Part shown: positions 56,285-64,000 of the stretch, in pieces
How the letters are laid out: each line of letters opens with the position of its first letter
How positions within the stretch are numbered: the first letter of the stretch is position 1
NCBI RefSeq assembly: GCF_028476545.1
Contig: NW_026733033.1
Span: 166,501-230,500 of the forward strand
Length of the DNA stretch: 64,000 nucleotides
Direction: 5' to 3'
From: Physella acuta
Taxonomy: Eukaryota; Mollusca; Gastropoda; Physidae
Position numbers and translations under genes: made by a program
Notes under the pieces: model-generated
Seen by the model: only the letters and a program-made list of their open reading frames with translations
Told to the model about the DNA's origin: nothing
Databases searched by the model: none

Positions 56285-57130
56285 GTGTAAGGATGTATAC
56301 TGATCCCATACTAAGGATGTATACTGATCCCAAACTAAGGATTATACTGATACCAAAGTAAGGATGTATACTGATACCAAACTAAGGATTATACTGATCC
56401 CAAACTAAGGATGTATACTGATCCCAATCTAAGGATTATACTGATCCCAAACTAAGGATGTATACTGATCCCAATCTAAGGATTATACTGATCCCAAACT
56501 AAGGATGTATACAGATCCCAGTCTAAGGATATATGCTGACCCCAATCTAAGGATTATACTGTTCCCAAACTAAGGATGTATACTGATACCAAACTAAGGA
56601 TTATACTGATCCCAAACTAAGGATGTATACTGATACCAAACTAAGGATTATACTGTTCCCAAACTAAGGATGTATACTGATCCCAATCGAAGGATTATAC
56701 TGATCCCAAACTAAGGATGTATACTGTTCCCATACTAAGGATGTATACAGATCCCAATCTAAGGATAATACTGATCCCAAACTAAGGATGTATACTGATA
56801 CCAAACTAAGGATTATACTGATCCCAAACTAAGGATGTATACAGATCCCAATCTAAGGATTATACTGTTCCCAAACTAAGGATGTATACTGATACCAAAC
56901 TAAGGATTATACTGATCCCAAACTAAGGATGTATACAGATCCCAGTCTAAGGATATATGCTGACCCCAATCTAAGGATTATACTGTTCCCAAACTAAGGA
57001 TGTATACAGATCCCAGTCTAAGGATTATACTGTTCCCAAACTAAGGATGTATACAGATCCCAGTCTAAGGATATATGCTGATCCCAATCTAAGGATTATG
57101 CTGATCCCAATCTAAGGATTTATACTGATC
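56285..57130. repeat. 23/24-bp minisatellite with alternating unit types
   Basis: About 36 units of AAGGATGTATACTGATCCCA or AAGGATTATACTGATCCCAA followed by ACT or TCT. The two unit types mostly alternate, making a near-regular 47-base higher-order period. Blocks such as AAGGATATATGCTGACCCCA recur at 56526 and 56948. Confidence 0.94.
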
Positions 57131-57131
57131 T

Positions 57132-57345
57132 ATTCTTCTTCTCCGTTCTTAATTGTATTATTAGAGGTGATTTCCTCCAATATAATAGTTAGTGTCAACA
57201 TGTTATACGCCATATTCAGCCTGTTTTTATTTCTACCAAGAACAATCTGCAACGTTGTGAGGTTTTCTCGCCGAGATGGCTTGCACGAGAGGTCCGAACT
57301 CGGGACACCAGCCATACGCTCTCTCGCCCGACCACGCCGTACCCT
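57132..57345 (-). mobile_element. SINE family 2, internally shortened
   Basis: Minus-strand copy with tail side TCTTCTTCTCCGTTCTTAAT and head side GTCCGAACTCGGGACACC followed by CGACCACGCC. It abuts the end of the 56285-57130 array. Confidence 0.82.
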
Positions 57346-57489
57346 ACATGGACTCCAACTCTAGTCCTAATTAACCATAACACCACACCGTCTAACGCAT
57401 ATCTTTAAGTAAGGTTCCACTTTCACGTTTTACGTTCCATAGTGCGGATAGAGCCCCTTTGATTCTTGACCACGACATAACTTGAAGAG

Positions 57490-57880
57490 GACACATAAAT
57501 AATCAACCCCGACTTCTATAGCGGAATTGATCCTCTATTTCCCCCTTCGATACATACCTTGACGACACCTAAAAAAAAAAAAAACAACGACCTCTATAAC
57601 GGAATTGATCCACCGTCTCTCAAACATCTTCGATACAAACCCTAACGACACCTAACTAAAACAACCACGACCCCTATAACGGAATTGATCCACCATCTCT
57701 CAAACCTCTTCGATACAAATTCTGACGACACCAAAATAAAACAACTACGACCACTATAACGGAATCGATCCATTTCTCAAACCTCTTAGGTACAAATTCT
57801 GACGACACCTAAAATAAAACAACTACGACCCCTATAACGGAATTGATCCCCTATTTCCCAAACCCCTTCCGTACAAACCC
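57490..57880. repeat. About 80-bp tandem repeat, five units
   Basis: Units contain ACGACCCCTATAACGGAATT, GATCCACCATCTCTCAAACC, TCTTCGATACAAATTCTGAC and GACACCTAAAATAAAACAAC. Confidence 0.92.
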
Positions 57881-58200
57881 CTACGTCACTGTAAACACAC
57901 CATCCCACATCCCACACCATCCAACTGGACGCTATCAGCTGGACGATAAGCAGCCCGACTACCGGGGTGTTTACAGTAAATTTCTCCACCGTGACTCAGG
58001 TCCAGATTACGGGCCCGTCAGCTGATCGGTCCGCTTAGATCACCGGACAGACATGCGGTTGGCGAGGCCGTCGTATCACTATCAGAAGGGGCTAACGGTT
58101 TTGTACCGGGAACGGTAACAACAGCCAAGTTCAAGCGGTCAAAAATTCAGCGTCTGAACTGCGCACGTAGAATTACCGACATACCGCAGGAATAACCGAC
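57881..58200 (+). other. GC-rich unique block with overlapping open frames
   Basis: This non-repetitive block reads openly in two plus-strand frames: one ends YQLDDKQPDYRGVYSKFLH then RDSGPDYGPVS at 58025, the other runs from about 57994 to 58195 (SEGANGFVPGTVTTAKFKR). Neither is recognised. It follows the 80-bp array and an AG at 57929-57932 (GACGCTATCAG). It could be an exon, a promoter or chance. Confidence 0.2.
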
Positions 58201-58312
58201 AATTGAACGGTCGGTCATAGAGGAATGGCCTACAATAGAACGCTGGGTCATTATCAATGTTCCATATAAGTGGTGCTCTAGGGCGGCCGCGCAGTAGTTT
58301 TGAACCAGACGT

Positions 58313-58398
58313 GCAGTTATTTTGTACAATACATAGTCATTTTGTACAATAAATAGTCATTTTTGTACAATACATAGTCATTGTGTACAATACATATT
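58313..58398. repeat. 19-bp tandem repeat, TTTTGTACAATACATAGTCA
   Basis: Four units at the left edge of the degenerate repeat region. Confidence 0.88.
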
Positions 58399-59067
58399 TC
58401 CTCGTTTAAAACTTTTAGAACTACCTTTTTTTCTTGCTAAGAGAAAACGGTGGGCCATTATAGAAATTGCTTCTAATACAAGGGTATGTAGTTCTAGAAA
58501 ATTGCCTACAATATAACTATCAATACTTATAGTAATGGCCTACAATATAATGATAGATCCTTCTAAAATCATCAAATGGCATGCATATAAAGATTGGTAT
58601 TGGTAAAAAAATTGTCTAAAATATAACGGTTGGCCCTTACTTTAATTGCTGATTATAGAAATCCAGCCCTCTTCTCCATATATAAAGCAGGAATAAAAAT
58701 GAAGAATGACATACAAAATTATTTTTACCGGTATGAGATCTAAGACATAATTAATGGTAATTACAGAAATGGTCATAAGTATAATAATTATGATTATATT
58801 TAAAAAAGGCCAACAATATAACGGTCAATCATTTATAGGAATGGCCTACAAAATAATGGTCAATATAGAAATGACCAGCAATATATATCGGTCTGCTATC
58901 ATAGGTGAGTTCCATTATATTAGGGTTAAGTAATTGCCTGCAATACAACGGTAGATCATTATTAAAAAAAAACAACCTGCAATATAACGCGGGTTCTATA
59001 AAATTACCTTAAATACAACGACTGGAATTGCCGATTATAGAAATCCGGCCCTCTCTCTCTTTCTCTG

Positions 59068-59192
<125 letters not shown>

Positions 59193-59499
59193 AGCGGGGG
59201 GGGGGGAGGAGGAAGAATTAGCCTACATCCTATATTATTGTCGCCGGTAGAATGCCTAAACCATAATTGCCGGTTATTATAGAAAAGGCATACAATATAA
59301 CAGCCGGGGACTTTTAAAATGGCCTACAACATAATTGCCGGTAATTAGAAGGAAAAAAAGAAAGCTTTCAACATAATTGCCGGCTCCTTTAAAAAGAAAA
59401 TCTTTATAAAGGTACAGAAAGATCTAGTTAATATGTTACCGAGTGGACTAAGCAGGAAATAACCCCCCCCCCCCCCCAAATCTTTCCCCACTTCCTGAA

Positions 59500-59763
59500 T
59501 AACGGCTTAAAATTCGGAGTCAAGAAAACGTAATAAGGCACGCGCATTTGTCGTCCAAACTTCTGACCTCATTCACCCCCTTCCTCCCTCCCCCCCCCCC
59601 CCCCCATCACCTGAATAGCCGCACAACAACACATCAGTGGCCAGTGCAAAAAGTTCACGCGAACAGCGCCCTCCCCCCCTCCTCCCTCCTCCCCTATCGT
59701 GGCGGCGGTCTAGACAGTAGCACGGACAGGCAACTACCACGGTCATATCGGGTCACATTCAAA
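59500..59763 (+). promoter_or_regulatory. GC/CpG-rich block ending at a donor-like site
   Basis: CpG-containing sequence with C runs and CT-rich stretches, then a unique part GGCGGCGGTCTAGACAGTAG ending TCACATTCAAAG|GTAACTG at 59763. The following minisatellite is built on AAAGGTAACTA. It may be a 5' non-coding exon of a gene to the right, but no transcript evidence exists. Confidence 0.25.
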
Positions 59764-60170
59764 GGTAACTGTTCCAAAGGTAACTACACCAAAGGTAACT
59801 ACTCCAATGGTAGCTATACCAAAGGTAACTACTGCAATGGTAACTATACAAAGGGTACCTACTCCAATGGTAAATACACAAACAACAGTCTAATAATATT
59901 AAATAGCTACACCAAAGGTAACTACAATAAAGGTAACTACTGCAATGGTAGCTATACCAAGGGTAACTACTCCAATGGTAACTATACAAAGGGTACCAAC
60001 TCCAATGGTAAATACACAAACATCAGTCTAATAATATTAAATAGCTACACCAAAGGTAACTACAATAAAGGTAACTACTGCAATGGTAGCTATGCCAAGA
60101 GTTAGTACTACAATGGTAAATATACAAACAACTGCTCTAATAATATTAAATAGCTACACCAATGGTAACC
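59757..60170 (+). repeat. 15-bp based minisatellite, AAAGGTAACTACNCC
   Basis: Units are multiples of 15 bases with a long block (ATAATATTAAATAGCTACAC included) repeated three times. Because the unit is divisible by three, a 185-codon frame (GNYTKGNYSNGSY repeats) stays open; I regard it as a by-product. Confidence 0.92.
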
Positions 60171-60640
60171 AAACAAACAATAATAAAAACCAATAACAAT
60201 TATAGTAACAGCCATAATAACAAATATAACAATAAAAATACAATATAAGTAATAATAAGTTATCATAACTATAATAATTATAAAAGATAATAACAATATA
60301 ATAATTATTAAAACAATTTTACTTGCGTTAATAATTGGAATATAAATATAACCATAAAGACAGTAATATATTAACAACAACAAATTAGAATCAGAATTAA
60401 TATAATACGCAATAACTCCGCAAATAACAGGACCAGTAATAATTATGTAAGAAACAACAGTAAAAACGATGAAATAATGAATGTGACAGACGTATTTTTA
60501 AGCTGACCTGTACACATTTTTTTTTTAAATATAAAATACTAATAAGCCAGCAGTGAGACTTGTCGTGACTCGAAATTTAAAAAAAAAACAAAAAATCTCT
60601 CAGACGACTTTTATTTTAAATCAAATCCAACCGGAAGTTA
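60171..60640. other. AT-rich DNA, no gene seen
   Basis: Low-complexity ATAATAAC-type sequence with no supported feature. Confidence 0.45.
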
Positions 60641-60644
60641 TTTC

Positions 60645-60925
60645 AATTCTCGCCCTGTCACCCCCCCCCCCCTTTTTTTTCCTCTCCACCCTGTCTCGCT
60701 TTAAGACAATTCCTGCTTCACTCTGCATTTGAGCGTTCGATCTACGGCCTCCAACCACCGACCGGCCGCCCACTTCCTCCCCTCAAAGTACTTTTATCTG
60801 ATCGCCTAAGACTGCGCCGTGGCCCTGTCTAGACAGCGTCGATAACGCTAACCTAGTTACCGCCACCACCCCTCGCCACCGCCTCGGCCTTTACGCCGAG
60901 TGTGCAGGGAGAACCCAGACTAAAA
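60645..60925. promoter_or_regulatory. CpG-rich block, candidate promoter or first exon
   Basis: The most CpG-rich stretch of the right half (CGACCGGCCGCCC, CCGCCTCGGCC, TTACGCCGAG). It contains TGTCTAGACAGCG, a word also found at 59710 and, as CAGTCTAGACAGCAG, at 43307. On the minus strand it would suit a distant first exon of the CUB/LDLa gene or of an unseen gene; orientation is undetermined. Confidence 0.3.
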
Positions 60926-61555
60926 GAAAATATAGACAGGAGAAAAAGAGAGAGGGGGGGGGGGAGGTTTTAGTACATTACCGTAAACATGCTATAATTT
61001 GACCGGCGCGTATTAAATAAATTAAATATTCGAACAATTTTATTCTAATTTACAATACAAAAAATACAAATTTAAATTCGTTACAAATAAAAACGTTATA
61101 GATATTTCTTTACTAGCGATAAATTTTTAAATCAGCTCGTTTGAAAATTTTCGTGCCCCCCAAACGAAAGACAAAATCAGCAACTCTTTTTTTTTCGGCT
61201 TGCATAATAAATTTTAATTTACCAGCTACACGCCAGCCAGTCAGCACGGCAGAGTAAAAAGTAGGTCACAGACGTGAAATGTGCTGCTGGCAGGAGATAG
61301 CGTGTAGCCGCTGGTTGGATTTATACCATATCACACCGCGGGGTGACAAAAATAAAGCAATAATAAACCACAATCTAAGCAGTCTCTTAAATAGGAGACA
61401 AAAAAAAACATATTTAGAGTTAGGCCTACAAAAATAGTTGATCTACGATAGAAACAGATAGTGGACGAAAGAGTAAAATAAAATTCACACACAAACACAT
61501 ACAAGATAGTATGTAATACGGGGTTTACGGTATTGTTCAGAAACTTTTAGAGCTA

Positions 61556-61750
61556 CCTCTTCGTTCTTAATTGTTGGACGGTATTTTTTCCACCACAATT
61601 AAGTTTTACGTATCAATATGTCACGTGCCATATAGGCCGTTGACTCCGATTTCGGTCTGCTTTTCTTTTAGGATTTGCTTCCATAGCCTTTGTCCAATAA
61701 AAAAAAGACGTTTCATTTTTTTAGTTTTCTCTCCTAGATGGGTTGAGAAA
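61556..61750 (-). mobile_element. SINE family 2, 3' part
   Basis: Minus-strand copy with tail side TTCGTTCTTAATTGTTGGAC and core side AGGATTTGCTTCCATAGCCT. The tRNA-like head is lost after CCTAGATGGGTTG. Confidence 0.82.
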
Positions 61751-62039
61751 CAGGCAAAAAAAAAACACAAACTATATATGCCAATGATTTAGGTAAAAGC
61801 TATTGTGTAGTCTCTATGCCATTACTAATACCATAATCAAAACACTAACCATGATCCATTCAGATGTGCTTGTTTATATAATTGTCCCCTATGTTACTTA
61901 AAACCTATCTACTCTGACCAAACGACTCTTAGTATAAACACCCATTTAAGTTGAATGTTAACTAAGGTTAACCCTTAACCATAACTAAAATCCTTCATTA
62001 ATTAACTTTAAACATATTTTGCTAAACCTGTGCAAAACT

Positions 62040-62155
62040 TAGGCCTACATGAGCTAAACCATACACCTAAACCTAACCGTATCAATCTTGAGCTAAACCA
62101 TACACCTTCTACACCTAACCGTATCAACCTTGAGCTAAACCATAACCCCTCGATA
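62040..62155. repeat. Tandem repeat, GAGCTAAACCATACACCTA
   Basis: Three imperfect units of about 50 bases with ACCTAACCGTATCAACCTTG. Confidence 0.75.
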
Positions 62156-62299
62156 CTAAATCTAACATTTCTGAGCATAATCCCAACTCTTTCACGGTAT
62201 AAGACAGAGAACACTTAAAAACATCGACAAACTACCAAATAGTCCGCGGAATAAAAGCAATTTAGCAGTCTTCAACCAGCACTACAAGGGAATCGAAAC

Positions 62300-62485
62300 C
62301 TGCTACTGTATGTGTATATCGCAAATGCATGTGTAAACTGTAAGTGACAGTGTAAACTGCTAGTGGATGTATAAACTGCTACTGTATGTGTACGTGTGTA
62401 AACTGCTACTGTATGTGTACGTGTGTAAACTGCTAGTGGATGTGTACGTGTGTAAACTGCTACTGGAAGTGTACGTGTGTAGCAT
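62300..62485. repeat. 30-bp tandem repeat, GTGTAAACTGCTACTGTATG
   Basis: Six units with the variant GCTAGTGGATGTGTACGTGT. Confidence 0.88.
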
Positions 62486-62489
62486 ATAC

Positions 62490-64000
62490 GGTAAATTATT
62501 TCTATCTTAACACCATACTAGAAAACATTACACACTACGTAAGTTGTGAAGCTTTAGCGAATATGCTGGTAAGGCTATCTATATGGATAACCCTACTTCA
62601 AGTTTTAATTAGATAAAAAAAAAATTGCTGAATCTAAAATTAGTATCTACGATTTTGAGAAATAGTGGGTTGCTTTTGAAGGGGTGGGGGTGAGGATGGG
62701 TTGCCCGTGCACATAATTTATCTAGAGAGGTCAGACACCTGCTACATGGGATGTGGGGGGGAGGGGCATCAGACACACCTGCCACCTTGATGGGTATGTA
62801 ATCGCATATGTTATACCTGAAGAAATTAATTAATGCAAGGAGAAGAAGGCGGCGGAGGCGAAAGCTACGAGAAGGCCAGCTTAAAAGCTTGCCCGTACAC
62901 GAGTCTAAAAATATGCCAGAGTTAAAGAGCTACCTTATTCCAAAAACCCGAAGCAAATGAAGGTCTAAGCATTGCGTGAGTTTGTACTCGCATTGATGTC
63001 GAGGCCTTAAAATTAACTGTAAACAATACACGCAGTGTATGTAACAACGGCCTCTTTAACAAAACAATTAGCATGCATTTAATATGTACATCTGTTAATC
63101 CCGCATTGTAAAACTTTGATCATAATAAATGCTGGTTAAAGAAAAATTGCAAATGAATACGTAGTATACAATTAATGTATAAAGTAGCATAGCAATTCGA
63201 CCCGTTCTTCAAATGAATTCATTATCTCGGGTATAGAAAACGAAAAATAAAAGTATTAAAGATGTAACACAACTGTTGCCGTGAATAAAAAAAATAATGT
63301 AAATCAATAGCACCAGCAAAAATATTATTCAATAGCCACGAGGGGTCAACGAACTATGACAACAACACGAAGACGTCACACAATAATAGACAAAAAATTC
63401 TGTGTGGCTTAAATAATTAAAGCAAAAATTGTATCCTATATGGAAAATTTTTCAGACAGTCGTATTTGCAGTTCTCGGAGAATGAATTTCCCAGTTTCAC
63501 TTTTTTTTTAGTTTTACAAAAAAAAATATAAAAAAATAAAAAATTTTAAAAAATAATAATAATTTTTTTTTTTTTAAATAAAGGAAACTTTGGTGCTTCT
63601 GTGATCGTCGGTCAGACTTATCCCCCCTCCACCCACTATTGTTACAACAACCGAATCAAATGTCATTTTGATCAAACTGGGCATATGTAGTGTGTTGAGA
63701 AAAACAAAGACAAATATTGATGAAATATGCTCGCAACCTTACCCTGTCAACCCGAGATTTAGATATAGTGACTATACAGCTAGATCTAGATATAATTTAT
63801 ATCATAAACCTAGTTAAAAATAGGTAACTTCCACACTAGATTTACGAATCCACCGTCCAATGTAAATGATATGAATAATCTAAATCATTTTCTTTTAATT
63901 TTAAGTAAATAGTGTGCGACTTTTAGATTAGATTCGTCCGCAAAAATAATATTTAACTTGATTTAGCAATTTTTGTTTTAATTTAAAACTTACCCGAAAT
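62490..64000. other. Right end of window, no gene seen
   Basis: AT-rich sequence with a few G runs near 62680-62765 and TAGATCTAGA words near 63776-63800. No exon is supported. Confidence 0.4.

Noticed and set aside
59548-60105. 185-codon frame with GNYTKGNY repeats, which could pass for a silk- or shell-matrix-like protein
   Set aside because: The array unit is a multiple of three, no signal peptide is present, the start lies in C-run DNA, and the repeat continues beyond the frame. It is kept only as an array.

Overview
This is a stretch of animal genomic DNA, most likely from a gastropod mollusc and probably a heterobranch/pulmonate. The grounds are short exons with GT-AG introns, an AT-rich background full of TAGATCT and TAGGCCTA words, tRNA-derived SINEs, MITEs and very many minisatellites. 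The species assignment is an inference, because no rRNA or mitochondrial sequence is present to fix it.

Left third (1-31 kb): three genes can be modelled with consistent splice phases. CHTF8 (minus, 488-1489, 3 exons, 126 aa) is a subunit of the CTF18-RFC clamp loader. UTP4/cirhin (plus, 4242-12661, 18 exons, 673 aa) is a WD40 protein of the small-subunit processome. They stand head to head across about 2.75 kb, the same arrangement as the human pair on 16q22. The gap holds a CpG-containing promoter-like block and a MITE that carries a CRE-like TGACGTCA. The third gene (minus, 20992-30117, 6 coding exons, about 630 aa) encodes a single-pass membrane protein: signal peptide, one CUB domain split by a Ser/Thr-rich insert, one LDL-receptor class A module, a transmembrane helix, and a 240-residue tail with a PPxY motif. 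Its long 3' flank converges with the end of UTP4.

Right half (31-64 kb): I find no confident protein-coding gene. It is a patchwork of more than fifteen minisatellite arrays, long G or C homopolymer runs, TA microsatellites, two SINE families and a family of short hAT-type MITEs, two of which have perfect 8-bp target duplications. A possible minus-strand exon lies at 43.26-43.45 kb, and there are two GC-rich, promoter-like blocks at 59.5-59.76 and 60.7-60.92 kb. Much of this could be the upstream region or first intron of the CUB/LDLa gene, or intergenic DNA.

The most striking observation is that six of the seven minisatellites inside the two well-modelled multi-exon genes start exactly at, or within a few bases of, a splice junction. 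Their units copy the splice signal: donor-bearing units at 7.6, 10.3, 22.5 and 29.9 kb, and acceptor-bearing units at 11.2 and 24.9 kb. The clearest is the array at 22141-22560, where twelve 35-bp units each begin with a GTAA-type or similar donor in register with the genuine one. The same logic suggests undetected exons beside several arrays in the right half.
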